NCBI GenBank assembly: GCA_029582155.1
Contig: CM055898.1
Span: 30,569,745 to 30,633,744, forward strand
Length of the DNA: 64,000 nt
Origin: Panopea generosa
Taxonomy: Eukaryota > Mollusca > Bivalvia > Adapedonta > Hiatellidae
Direction: 5' to 3'
Shown: positions 12,636 through 24,246 of the stretch, piece after piece
How positions within the stretch are numbered: position 1 is the first letter of the stretch
Layout: each line of letters begins with the position of its first letter
Program-made: the position numbers and the translations under genes
Notes under the pieces: model-generated
The model's input: only the letters and a program-made list of their open reading frames with translations
Told to the model about the DNA's origin: nothing
Databases searched by the model: none

Positions 12636-13568
12636 CATACCCACGACCATGCATACTAACATACCCACGACCATGCATACTAACATACCCACGACCATGC
12701 CTACTCACATACCCACGAACCATGCGCACTAATTACCCGCGAACCATGCGTACTAACATACCCACGGACCATGCGTACAAACATACCCACGAACCATGCG
12801 TACTAATTACCCGCGAACCATGCGTACTAATATACCCGCGGACCATACGTACAAACATACCCACGAACCATTTCTACTCTAACATACCACAAACCATGCA
12901 TACTAACATACCCACGAACCATGCCTACTTACATACCCACGAACCATGCATACTAACATACCCACGACCATGCCTACTCACATTCCCACGAACCATGCGT
13001 ACTAACATACCCACGAACCATGTGTACTCACATACCCACGAACCATGCATACTAACATACCCACGACCATGCCTACTCACATACCCACGAACCATGCATA
13101 CTAACAAACCCACGAACCATGCCTTCTAACATACCCACGAAACATGCATACTAACATACCCACGAACCATGCCTACTCTAACATACCCACGAACCATGCA
13201 TACTAACATACCCACGAACCATGCCTTCTAACAAACCAACGAACCATGCGTACTAACATATCCACGAAACATGCATACCAACATACCCACGAACCATGCG
13301 TACCAACATAACCACGAACCATGCCTACTAACATACCCACGACCATGCCTACTAACATACCCACGAACCATGCATACTAATTACCCGCGAACCATGCCTA
13401 CTAACATACCCACGAACCATGTCTACTCTAACATACCCACAAACCATGCATACTAACATACCCACGAACCATGCGTACTAACAAACCCACGAACCATGCC
13501 TACTAACATACCCACGAACCATGCCTTCTAACATACCAACGAACCATGCCTACTAACATACCCACGAC
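12636..13568. repeat. Third copy of the 1070-bp higher-order block
   Basis: This block matches 10036-10968 at a shift of 2600 bp and 8966-9898 at 3670 bp, with very few differences. It stops matching near 13568, where 24-bp variants (CCCACGACCATG) take over. It is separated from the first two copies by about 1.5 kb of other satellite variants. Confidence 0.9.
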
Positions 13569-14573
13569 CATGCCTACTAACATACCCACGACCATGCCTA
13601 CTAACATACCCACGACCATGCCTACTAACATACCCACGAACCATGCCTACTAACATACCCACGAACCATGCCTACTAACATACCCACGAACTATGGCCTA
13701 CTAACATACCCACGAACCATGCCTTCTAACATACCAACGAACCATGCCTACTAACATACCCACGAATCATGCCTACTAACAAACCCACGAACCATGCGTA
13801 CTAACATACCCACGAACCATGCCTTCTAACATACCCACGAACCATGCCTACTAACATACCCACGAACCATGCATACTAATTACCTGCGAACCATGCATAC
13901 TAACATACCCACGACCATGCCTACTCACATACCCACGACCATGCCTACTCACATACCCACGAACCATGCCTACTCACATACCCACGAACCAGGCGTACTA
14001 ACAAACCCACGAACCATGCCTACTAACATACCCACGAACCATGCCTACTCACATACCCACGAACCATGCGTACTAGCAAACCCACGAACCATGCGTACAA
14101 GCATACCCACGAACCATGCCTACTCTAACATACCCGCGAACCATGCCTACTAACATACCCACGAACCATGCATACTAGCATACCCGCGAACCATGCCTAC
14201 TAACAGACCCACGAACCATGCATACTAACATACCCACGAACCATGCCTACTAACATACCCACGAACCATGCGTACTAACATACCCGCGAAACATGCCTAC
14301 TAACATACCCGCGAACCATGCCTACTAACATACCCGCGAACCATGCCTACTAGCATACCCACGAACCATGCATACTAATTACACGCGAACCATGCCTACT
14401 AGCATACCCACGAACCATGCCTACTAACATACCCACGACCATTTAGTTACTCATCTGCATATCCATATACATGTATTATCATAATTGTTATTGTTGCTGT
14501 TGTTGTTTTGTTGTTGTTTCTGTTATTATCATTATGTCTTCACTATTATTATTTATTTTTTTATAATGATATG

Positions 14574-14576
14574 TAT

Positions 14577-14650
<74 letters not shown>
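14574..14650. repeat. (ATTT)n microsatellite
   Basis: About 18 uninterrupted TTTA units. It starts the AT-rich simple-sequence region that follows the satellite. Confidence 0.97.
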
Positions 14651-14653
<3 letters not shown>

Positions 14654-15109
14654 TAGTTTTCTTCTTCATATTTTTCTTCTTCTCTTTCTTCTTCTTATTG
14701 TCATTAGTTATTATCATTAACATTATTGTCATTAGTTATTATCATTATTATTATTATCAATTGATGTTATTATTAGTTATTATAATATACATGTACTATA
14801 TATACGTATTTATAATAATCACCATTATCATCACAATAGGGCGGATCCATCAACGTCAATTTCATATTCTGAATACGCTGGGTGGGGAAGGGGTTAGAGG
14901 AAGTGTTTGATTTCACATTTAATAATAAAGATAGTCCAAGTAGATCTAAGGTCTCTGTTCGCAGTGAACATCTCTTTGTAATGGTATATAATCAATCCAG
15001 CTAACAGTTATAACCTGTATTGCTTTGTCTATATGCTCAATTAATGTTGTACTTTGTAAATATGTTGAGGTCCTTTATTCAAATGAGTTTTATCGTTAAT
15101 AATAGTCTT
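14651..15109. other. AT-rich spacer, no gene
   Basis: Degenerate TTATTA and TCATTA sequence up to about 14840, followed by about 250 bp of unique-looking sequence. No RNA gene or open frame beyond low-complexity ones was seen. Confidence 0.5.
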
Positions 15110-16440
<1,331 letters not shown>

Positions 16441-16441
<1 letters not shown>

Positions 16442-17022
16442 TGGCGTGTTTCTCTTGAAAAAACCAAATGCACTTGAGTTAATGACGTTTATGGCGAAAC
16501 TACAATGTCAACAACCTACACAATTGCCATGTCCGAAATGTGATCAAATAACAACCGATAAACTACAGCATCTTCTTGTTGACTGCTTGGATCATACAAT
16601 AAAACTGTTGAGAACTGAATACTGGAAAGGTGTGATAAATAAGTTAAGTAAAACTCTGTACAATATGCTAAATACAACAGACAACGAGAAATTAACTTTA
16701 TACATGATTGGTATGATAGACGATAACTTAAACAGAAGTGCTCAATATAGAACGATATTCAGACTTTATGGTACAGAATGCAACATACATTAAACATTTA
16801 TATGCTTCGTAATTGTACCCCCATTATTTGTAACTGATGATGTGTATACTATGTCATTATCATGTATAACACGTTAAAGTTCATGCTTCTGCAATGGATC
16901 TATTCTTTTCATGTTTGTTAACATGCCTGTAGTTTTGTTTAATATGTGTGTTTAATGTTCATATCAAATAATCATGATTAACTTGGAGGAAATAAAGATG
17001 ATAATAAAATCATAACCATTTA

Positions 17023-17025
<3 letters not shown>
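16441..17025 (+). mobile_element. LINE 3' end: C-terminal ORF remnant plus 3' UTR
   Basis: After the ATT run a plus-strand frame runs to a stop at 16791-16793. From about 16461 it encodes roughly 110 residues of ordinary composition. It includes LPCPKCDQITTDKLQHLLVD followed by C, a Cys-Cys-His-Cys arrangement (CPKC, HLLVDC). That matches the zinc-finger-like C-terminal region downstream of the reverse transcriptase in many non-LTR retrotransposons. A 3' UTR follows, with AATAAAGATGATAATAAAAT near 16991, and the element ends in an ATT microsatellite at 17026. The reverse transcriptase and endonuclease domains are absent, so this is a 5'-truncated insertion. The family is not resolved; a cellular gene fragment is less likely. 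Confidence 0.65.
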
Positions 17026-17058
<33 letters not shown>

Positions 17059-17108
17059 TACCATTATTATTATCATTATTATTATTATTATTATTATTAC
17101 CATTATTA

Positions 17109-17158
<50 letters not shown>

Positions 17159-17161
17159 TAC

Positions 17162-17196
<35 letters not shown>
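17026..17196. repeat. (ATT)n microsatellite at the LINE tail
   Basis: ATT trinucleotides with rare ACC, ATC and ACT interruptions start directly after the LINE 3' end. They probably grew from its tail. Confidence 0.95.
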
Positions 17197-17197
<1 letters not shown>

Positions 17198-17204
17198 GAC
17201 TTAA

Positions 17205-17636
17205 TGACACTGTCAAAGAAACTATGAAAGTGACAACCGCTTCAAAAAATTGATAGAAAAACTTTGAAGAGCTTTGACTGACTTTGATGAGATTATTTGT
17301 CAAACTTTGACGAAATCAGCCAATCAGCGTTCAAGGTTCAGTATTGATATTGATGACGGTAAAACAATATGACGTCAAAGAAAAGTAAAAAGGCTGGGAA
17401 AAACATGTCATGCAAAACAAAATTAGAAACCGTTGAGGAGCTCATTGAGCTAGTTTCCGTATCCTCCATGCACAGCAAACATAAAGTCAGAGCTGCAAAT
17501 TGATCGTTATCTGTTGGAGCCATTATGATTGTTTGCATATTTTTAATTATGACGAAACCATTTAAGAAACTTTCAATAATAACTGAGCTACTTTGTCAAA
17601 GTTTTCCTCGTCAAAGTTTCTTTGACAGAGTGTTTG
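17205..17636. mobile_element. Small inverted-repeat element (MITE candidate)
   Basis: GTCAAAGAAACTATGA at 17212-17227 is repeated inverted, with one mismatch, at 17607-17628 (read inverted: CTGTCAAAGAAACTTTG). Variants of ACTTTGAC recur inside. The interior holds a 66-codon minus-strand frame (17338-17538) beginning MAPTDNDQFAALTLCLLCME, of unknown identity. Part of it (17453-17480) resembles the repeat at 0.96 kb. The ends and target duplication are not clear because the left side borders the ATT repeat. Confidence 0.45.
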
Positions 17637-18155
17637 ACAAGGAAACTTTTATAGTGATAACCGGCCTTGAAAAAGCGGCGTCTTATCAATACGTTCACAC
17701 TACGATACTCAAATGTTGGTCATAATTTGAAAAAAATAATTATTAAAGATACATCACCTGCAACTTTCTGTTAAGTAAATGATGTAAACAGTATTGAATC
17801 ACAAAGAGGGGTGTCCCATTCGAAGATACTGGTTGATTCCGTCCATGTAGTTTATCTTATTATGAGAAATTCGTTAATATACACAGGTCGGCATTTTCCG
17901 TTTTATTCGCCAATGTTTTAGTATAACCCGATACTTGCCGACGAGAGACTTTATCGCGGGTCGCGATTTAGTATTTGGTCAATTAAACTAAAAGAAATTT
18001 ACACTACATAGACAAAAAACAATAAATGTTAACATATAGAGTGTCCTTCATATATGATGTTTAATAAAAACATGCAGTGTTTAACTAAGCTCGAAAAGCT
18101 TCGTTCGTTATAAGTCAACATACAGTTCAACTTTAATATCGAAACGTTACAACTT
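17637..18155. other. No recognisable feature
   Basis: Unique-looking AT-rich sequence 5' of the tRNA-Asn gene. No TATA-dependent or upstream Pol III element could be identified with confidence. Confidence 0.5.
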
Positions 18156-18161
18156 GTCTCT

Positions 18162-18222
<61 letters not shown>

Positions 18223-18229
18223 AGGGACG
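18156..18229 (+). tRNA. tRNA-Asn (GUU), copy 1
   Basis: A 74-nt sequence folds as a complete cloverleaf. The acceptor stem GTCTCTG pairs with CAGGGAC (one G-U pair), with discriminator G. The D stem is GCGC/GCGC, and the anticodon stem TTCGG/CCGAA carries the loop CTGTTAA with anticodon GTT at 18190-18192. The T stem is GGTGG/CCACC with loop TTCAAGC. Internal A and B boxes are intact and there is no intron. It decodes AAC and AAT. T runs downstream at 18235 and 18245 would terminate RNA polymerase III. An identical gene lies 304 bp downstream in the same orientation. No CCA is encoded, as expected for a eukaryotic gene. Confidence 0.98.
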
Positions 18230-18234
18230 GAATG

Positions 18235-18257
18235 TTTTTTCTTCTTTTTTTTTTTTT
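18235..18257 (+). terminator. Pol III T-run terminator of tRNA-Asn copy 1
   Basis: Six T at 18235-18240 and thirteen T at 18245-18257 lie 5 and 15 bases past the mature tRNA end. Confidence 0.8.
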
Positions 18258-18459
18258 AAATCATCAATTAACTCAGCTTACCTTATTTTATTGAAGCAAA
18301 TCACTGCGCTTAATTAAATATATAATATACTAACTTTTATATAGAAGAAGAACACAATGGTGATATTGTTTTGTAGATAACATTGTACTGATAAAAAAAA
18401 TACTTGATCTATATTTATAAATATCAAATTTGATAGAAGTTTTTATACAACTCATATCG

Positions 18460-18465
18460 GTCTCT

Positions 18466-18526
<61 letters not shown>

Positions 18527-18533
18527 AGGGACG
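18460..18533 (+). tRNA. tRNA-Asn (GUU), copy 2
   Basis: Identical over all 74 nt to the copy at 18156-18229, with anticodon GTT at 18494-18496. All stems pair as in copy 1. The flanking sequences of the two copies are not alike: the upstream segments share no obvious block and the downstream T runs differ in form. The identity is therefore confined to the gene itself. It is probably functional, transcribed by RNA polymerase III from its internal promoter. Confidence 0.98.
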
Positions 18534-18537
18534 TGTG

Positions 18538-18552
18538 TTTTCGCTCTTTTTT
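18538..18552 (+). terminator. Pol III T-run terminator of tRNA-Asn copy 2
   Basis: Four T at 18538-18541 and six T at 18547-18552 lie directly downstream of the gene. Confidence 0.75.
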
Positions 18553-19138
18553 ACATTTTCTTAGGAAACTATCATGATAATTATGCTGTGTGTATGAAAA
18601 ATATTAAAACAACAACAAAACGTCATAAGGTAAACTTAATGTATAAAACTTGCCAAACGAAGTTTAAAATACGGAAACCATAAAAAATGAAGATACGCGG
18701 CGCCTCGGGCCTCGACTGCAGCAGTGACCTTGTTGATATAACCGTCGTTAGTATTCCTGTTGAGCCGACATCAGAAGTTCAGGAGAGGTGCTTATGTTTA
18801 TATATACCTCATATGACAGGAAATGTAAGCACTTTGTTTAGATAAATAATCGACATTATGAGCCCGGACTAGTACAGAGTGTGTTGTTTCTGGGACCTTC
18901 TTGTGCTTCATTTGTTTGTATAGCGATATTGAAACGGTCAGTTGGGGCAGCCATGTGTAAAACTATCTAACTTGTCCCAATAATCTGCAGCTAAGTGGAT
19001 TAAAAGGACTGACGGCGTGAGGTCCTTTGATGTTAATATGTTGTTGAACAGTTATAGGTCCTATAAATATGCGTACCGACTTAAATATTAAATAACTTCT
19101 ATGCTTTATCTCCCCGTTATATCACATGTACCGAGTGT
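18553..19138. other. No recognisable feature
   Basis: Unique-looking sequence with no supported open frame or repeat. Confidence 0.5.
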
Positions 19139-19280
19139 AGGGCAAAACACCTCCTGAACATAACACCTCACCCTCATTTTTGTATAGGAGGACAAAACAT
19201 CTCCCACGAAATTTACAAGGCGGACAAAACACCTCACGCAGATTTTACAAGGAGGACAAAACACCTCCCGCAAATTTATA
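19139..19280. repeat. 32-bp tandem repeat, about 4 copies
   Basis: GACAAAACAYCTCMC recurs at 19191, 19223 and 19255 (period 32), with a more diverged unit before them. The unit shares its period, its GGACAAAA start and an AT-rich second half with the palindromic repeat at 23.2 kb. Confidence 0.8.
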
Positions 19281-19316
19281 TATATAAACTGTTGATTGTT
19301 CAAGTTATCCATTATT

Positions 19317-19357
19317 TCTTCTTCTTCTTCTTCTTCTTCTTCTTCTTCTTTTTCTTC
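19317..19357. repeat. (TTC)n microsatellite
   Basis: About 13 CTT units with one T insertion. Confidence 0.95.
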
Positions 19358-19365
19358 TACGAGAT

Positions 19366-19366
<1 letters not shown>

Positions 19367-19446
<80 letters not shown>
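19367..19446. repeat. (GA)n microsatellite
   Basis: About 38 uninterrupted GA units, directly abutting the terminal inverted repeat of the next element. Confidence 0.97.
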
Positions 19447-19451
<5 letters not shown>

Positions 19452-19916
19452 CCGTAGTCAAAGTTTGACTTTTCAGGAGGCACAATACCAACTTTGCTAG
19501 TGGTGTCCGGGGGCATGCTCTCACGAAAAAATATTTAGCCCCTGGCATGGATTTCGTGCGGGAGTTTTCTTCCTGGTATTTTAGAGACATTTTAAGCCAT
19601 TCAATCTATATCACAAACTGCATTTTATATTATTGTTTTACTATTATCTTAAATACACCTTGGTAGCTGTTTAGACCTGACATAACAGTACATATCAACT
19701 CTTAGTAATACACCGTAAGACAAGTATTTGCTGGGTATTATAATACATTCATACTGAAGATAGTACATGTGAAGGATATGTCATACTTTGGAAAGAGTAA
19801 CTGATAATTTGGGGATAACTTTATTCTTTTTACAAAAACACTAACAAACATGTGAACCTCCATAAAGTCTATAGGAGGCAAATGCCTCCGTTTTCCTCAG
19901 TTGGGCTACGGCCCTG
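19447..19916. mobile_element. 470-bp DNA-transposon-like element with 11-bp TIRs
   Basis: CAGGGCCGTAG at 19447-19457 is exactly inverted at 19906-19916 (CTACGGCCCTG). Just inside, both ends carry GGAGGCA (19475-19481 plus, and inverted at 19877-19883 as TGCCTCC). The interior has no transposase. Its CA...TG ends would suit an hAT-like or similar cut-and-paste family, but no 8-bp target duplication is visible because both flanks are GA-rich repeats. It is most simply a non-autonomous element inserted in a GA-rich microsatellite. Confidence 0.65.
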
Positions 19917-19923
19917 CAGATGT

Positions 19924-20010
19924 ATACAGAGACAGAGACAGAGACAGAGGCAGAGGCAGAGGCAGAGACAGAGACAGAGACAGAGACACGGTGTCTCACT
20001 AGGCAGAGAC
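19924..20010. repeat. (CAGAGA)n and related hexamer repeat
   Basis: Units alternate AGAGAC and AGAGGC from about 19928 to 19988. A short repeat of CAGAGACAGAGACACG flanked by TTTCACTAGG or TCTCACTAGG follows. Confidence 0.9.
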
Positions 20011-21225
20011 AGAGACACGACGTTTCACTAGGTAAAGGGAACCAAATAAAACACTCGTATATCATCATTATATAAGTTGGAACTATTTTCAATGTGGGGA
20101 TGGCCAATCTTAATTTTCTCGTTAAACGCAGTGATAACGTGATAAAACAGTGACGTAATTTCCCGGTGGACCAGACAAGTGACAAGGGTGACCTTAAATT
20201 AGCCCAAATAAACAGCTGATATATGACCGATGCCTTCGACCTTTGTGTGCTCCTGAACAATGGTTGGGGCCCGTTTAAGGACAGCGGACGTCGTTACATC
20301 AGGGGCTGTGAAGTGGAGGTGAAAGGGAGGTGAATGTCTATAGGTGAAAGAAAAGCAAATACATCAAATGTCACTACAACCCAACCGTGCCGTAATACAA
20401 ATTCCTTGATAGTAACAAACTACGCAGGAAATAAAATTAAGCCCTGGGCTCTTTCGGTGTGACCTTTATCTTTTGGCTATATAATTGATTTTGATCAGAT
20501 ATAATTATATATATTTTTCTTCAATTTATATGAGTAAATTTATAGAAGTCATTTTACTCTTAGTCGCGTTTTTATGTCACGTGTGACACCGTGACCTGGT
20601 CGTATTATAACGATACAATTTAACAAGTTTCGGTACTGACGTCCCCGCACACTTCCTTTACTGATAAACCCCTGATAGCGACACCATGCCGGAGATCAAA
20701 AGCACATTTCGTCCGTCTGTGTGACTGTTCATATCTTAAGAATGTTGATAGCCAACACCAACTTCTTTTACCGTTTCACATACTAGTACCTTGCCTCTTT
20801 AATTAAGCTTCAAAAAGTGTTTTGCTATCCACTAATTGACACATAATGTAGGTATGTGTCAATAATGCAGGCAATTTTGCTAAAACAATGCCAGGCCGGG
20901 TTACATCCTTGTTCCGGCGACCCTGTAAAAAGGAAGGGCTATTATGTAATTCAGTCTGTTGATGACACAAGAATGAGAACTATTTAGATTTCGTGTGAAA
21001 AGTACTAGCAATTTGGACTAATCTGTTTATCAATGAACCCTATATATAAGTTAATACTGAAATTAGCTTGGCATGCGTGTGGCCCGGAAGACGATCTTTA
21101 TTTATGTCGCATTGTTACAAAACTACAATAGGCTAACGCAAGACTTTTAAAACATTATTTTTGTATCTTGTTTTAGATTAGGCGATGAATTATATGTAAA
21201 GTGTTCCGCCATTACTCACATAGTT
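20011..21225. other. No gene recognised
   Basis: About 1.2 kb of unique-looking sequence with no open frame of interest, no RNA gene and no clear repeat. Confidence 0.5.
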
Positions 21226-21462
21226 GTGTCACAAGTCGTTGTTGCTTCTGTTGTGATTTCTGTTGTTGTGGACTGCATGATTATTGATTATTGCTGTCAC
21301 ACGGTTGTTCATGCTGCTGTTGTTGTTGTTTCTATTTTGTTGTTCTTGTTGTTTTCATGTGATTATTGTTTTGCTGAGGAAGCTACTGCTATTGTTGTTG
21401 GTGCGGCTTTTGCTGCTGCTATTGTTGTTGCTGTTGTTGTTGGTGGTTGTTGGTGTTGTTGC
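21226..21462. repeat. Degenerate (TTG/TGC)n region
   Basis: GTTGTT, GCTGCT and GTTTTG words dominate. Open frames here are valine-, leucine- or cysteine-rich low-complexity artefacts. Confidence 0.8.
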
Positions 21463-22097
21463 TAATTTGATAATTACTCAACGGTGCTTAAATAAAGAAG
21501 GACAGACTATAATTAGAGAAAGTAAATAATACAACTGAATAAGACATACATATAAAGAGAAATATAAAAAGGATTGTTGTTTTTTTGTTGTTTTTTTTCA
21601 TTCTCCAGTACATGAGATATTACAATATGCTAATACAATTTCATTTAACAACATGTATAGTATTTACGTATATAAATAACAGATTATTTTCTACAGAAAA
21701 TATCTTATTTTAATCATATTAATAGAAAAGTAAATAACGTTGGATTTTACCATATGGTGCTATTAAGTTAGTGTCAATTTTGGAGGCAGCAAATCAATGT
21801 TTTTGTTAGTTGTATTAGATATATATATATATAAGAAGATATAAAAATATTAAAGTTATAGAAGAAAGGAATTCCCAGCTTTTTTTTCACCCGAAAAAGA
21901 CAAACCGTTCTGGCTTCCGTGGCAGTACCCGGGTTTATAGCCCCGCCATTATCACAATGTCCTGTCGTTGGTTGGGCTTCATTATGGCTGGGACGAAAAC
22001 CCCGTTTAAGATCGGTTTGGAGAAAAGCTCCCTCTTGAAGGATACCAAGGAGGGGGCCTCAACAATAGATGCGGCTGCTGCTGCTGTCACCTTTGCT
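21463..22097. other. No gene recognised
   Basis: AT-rich up to 21900, then about 200 bp of higher-GC sequence. A 74-codon frame at 21957-22181 runs into the following TTG microsatellite, and I do not recognise its first 40 residues. Confidence 0.4.
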
Positions 22098-22136
<39 letters not shown>

Positions 22137-22138
22137 GC
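22098..22138. repeat. (TTG)n microsatellite
   Basis: About 13 uninterrupted TTG units after a short GCTGCT run. Confidence 0.96.
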
Positions 22139-22850
22139 GTGTAATAATGAAACTTACAGCGAAAGTTTTAACCTTTGGTAAACACGAAAAACACGAAAAA
22201 CTGACCTGTCATTAATACACTTATTAGACTAGTTTTCTGCATATTTTGGTGCAAATCCCGTTATTATCGGCACATCAAAGGACCCACATAGAATAAGAAT
22301 AACAAAAAGGGACAGTTTCTCCCTTTGTATCATATTCCAGGGTGGTCCATTGTCACCTCTGATATTTCAGAAACGTAACTGTTCTCTAGTTTACAAGATA
22401 TTTACGTGTTTAATCCGTGTTAAATTTACAGAAAGAAACCCGTTAGACCGCCATCTTGGTGTCAAGCATCTCACCTTTCCATGTAGATCAAAGCGCCTGG
22501 TGACACAGAAGGTGTAAGCGGCCATTTTAGCCATCACTGTGCATTAGTCGGATGTCTATTTTCAACCAAGATCAAAGTGGATCCGGTTACTGCTGTATGC
22601 GAGGGACGGAGCATCGCTCACACCGGAAGCTATATTTCACCAATGTTCATTTTCATGTCATTATTTTTATATGAAAACTAGATGTTACGTGCTGAAGTTT
22701 AACATAACTATATGCGCATATTTATTTATGTGTTATCTATGGGACATTAATGGTAACGTTTCATTGAGAGCATTGTGTTATTGATATCATTATTATTATC
22801 ATTATTTATAACATAATCATTAGTATTTATTATCATCTAAAAAAAAAATA
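22139..22850. other. Intergenic; two YY1-like motifs near 22.45-22.53 kb
   Basis: No open frame. CCGCCATCTTGG (22448-22459) and GCGGCCATTTT (22518-22528) resemble YY1-type motifs and lie in locally higher-GC sequence. This alone does not define a promoter. Confidence 0.35.
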
Positions 22851-22887
22851 TGTTGTTGTTGTTGTTGTTGTTGTTGTTGCTGTTGTT
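22851..22887. repeat. (TTG)n microsatellite
   Basis: About 12 TTG units with one TGC interruption. Confidence 0.95.
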
Positions 22888-23192
22888 CAAGCAATCGTAC
22901 AGGTTGGGATAATTCCGTGATCTCATGCGAAAAATAAAAGAAATAATTATATATATAAAAATTAAAAGTTGAATCATTAACACTAAATGGGGTTTGGTAG
23001 AGGTCAATATGAAGTTTGCTGCAACATAAATTAGATATCTCTTTCAAAGTCACCAGAGAGCATCGCTTCTGTTTCCCCCCTGAAATTTCCGTCTCTCCTA
23101 AATAAGATAGAAAAGAACGTCACCCCATGCCTCCAACATAAGCAGCTTGGACAGTTAGGCATTAACTTGAAAAAAGAAACAGTAGGAAGTGT
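22888..23192. other. No recognisable feature
   Basis: Short unique-looking spacer before the palindromic 32-bp array. Confidence 0.5.
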
Positions 23193-23490
23193 GCAATGTT
23201 GGACAAAAGCCCCTTGGACAAAAGCCCCTCGGTCAACAAATGCCCCTTGGTACATTTTAAAAGTTGGACAAAAGCCCCTTAGTCGATTTTTGAAAGTGGA
23301 CAAAAACCCCTTAGTCGATTTTAGAAGGTGGACAAAGGTTTTTTTGTTCACCTTTTCAAATCTACCAAGGGACTTTTGTCCTACTTCTAAAGTCTACCAA
23401 TGGACTTTTGTCCACCCTCTAAATTGTACCAAGGGGCTTTTGTCCTCGTGTACATTTTTTTTACCAAGGGGCTTTTGTCCGGATACCGTG
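23193..23490. mobile_element. Palindromic element of inverted 32-bp arrays
   Basis: On the left, units starting GGACAAAAGCCCCTTGG lie at 23201, 23216 (short), 23266, 23298 and 23330. On the right the same unit runs inverted (CCAAGGGGCTTTTGTCC) to 23480. The arms meet near 23340, where AAGGTGGACAAA faces TTTGTTCACCTT. Outside the arrays, TGCAATGTT on the left and the inverted GGATACCGTG on the right align with transition-type differences only, which suggests short decayed TIRs. No coding capacity. It has the same design as 5150-6370 but is smaller and uses an unrelated unit. Confidence 0.7.
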
Positions 23491-24118
23491 CAGTGCATAA
23501 ACCCTGGTGCGTATCTTAACTACGCCACAGTCCTTTGTCTTTTATATCGCATGGCTTTATTTTCCTCCTCAGTCGGGCCTTATTTACCATTTATAGGTTT
23601 TGTAACTATTAGTTTTTGATTATATCAGTAAAAGTAGTTCATTAACCAAAAATCAACAGACTGTGACCAGTACAGTGTTTGTATATGAAAATTATTCTAG
23701 GAATCATTATTAGTCGCTTTGGTGCTTGACTCCATCGTCATTCCTAGAATAGGTTCTGTGAATTAGTTTATAGTGTTGGTGATTCACTAAAAGGCTAATT
23801 CAAAAACGGCTATTTCGTGTTCACGTATGCTTTAGCGATGGTTTTTAACAACTGTTGAGTTGCAAAAGATAACAGTGGATTACAAATTGGCTCAGGGTGT
23901 ATAGTTCGGTTAATGTCTATGCTTCTTGGCATTGTATATTTTTTTTTTATTAGTATCATCGATCTCGAAAGACCCTTGTTCATTATTTTGAAGAAGAAGT
24001 CTAGTTTCTTTGGTTGTATATCGGTTGTTTTCTATGATTCTAGGAAATTAAGTTTGATCTGTCTTTATGAATCTGAAGGTCATAAGTTGGTTTGTGTCTA
24101 CGACTCTATTGGTGTCAA
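23491..24118. other. Intergenic; one 11-bp inverted repeat
   Basis: ATTCTAGGAAT at 23694-23704 is exactly inverted at 23740-23750 with a 35-base loop. Towards 24.0 kb, degenerate words of the downstream minisatellite appear (GAATCTGAAGG, GACTCTATTGG). No gene was seen. Confidence 0.5.
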
Positions 24119-24246
24119 AATCGTACATACGAATCTGTTGGTATAAATATCGTACATACGAATCTGTTGGTATAAATATCGTACATACGAATCTGTTGGT
24201 ATAAATATCGTACATACGAATCTGTTGGTGTCTAGATCGTAGATAC
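24119..24246. repeat. 29-bp tandem repeat, about 4 copies
   Basis: GAATCTGTTGGTATAAATAT recurs at 24131, 24160 and 24189 with period 29, then a variant. GAATCTG...GTTGGT links it to the 33-bp array that follows. Confidence 0.9.

Larger units (their letters stand above)
6371..14442. repeat. 25-bp satellite, main block, about 8 kb
   Basis: More than 300 tandem units of the same 25-bp repeat as 4731-5149. A 24-bp variant lacking one A (CCCACGACCATG) is common, as are variants with AAACCCACG, ATTACCCGCG and CTAGCATACCC. The C/G alternation in GCSTACTA is the main polymorphism. Open frames on both strands are repeat artefacts reading motifs such as NIPTNHAY or THEPC. No spacer-type unique sequence occurs between units, so it is not a CRISPR array. 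It ends at the sequence before CATTTAGTTACTCATC. Confidence 0.97.

Noticed and set aside
4731..14442. CRISPR array
   Set aside because: The 25-bp units are directly abutting without unique spacers, the units are degenerate, and the sequence is eukaryotic.
6371..14442. CENP-B box in the 25-bp satellite (TTCGTGGG on the reverse strand)
   Set aside because: Only the TTCG part matches. The required A and CGGG positions are absent, so there is no support for a centromeric CENP-B site.
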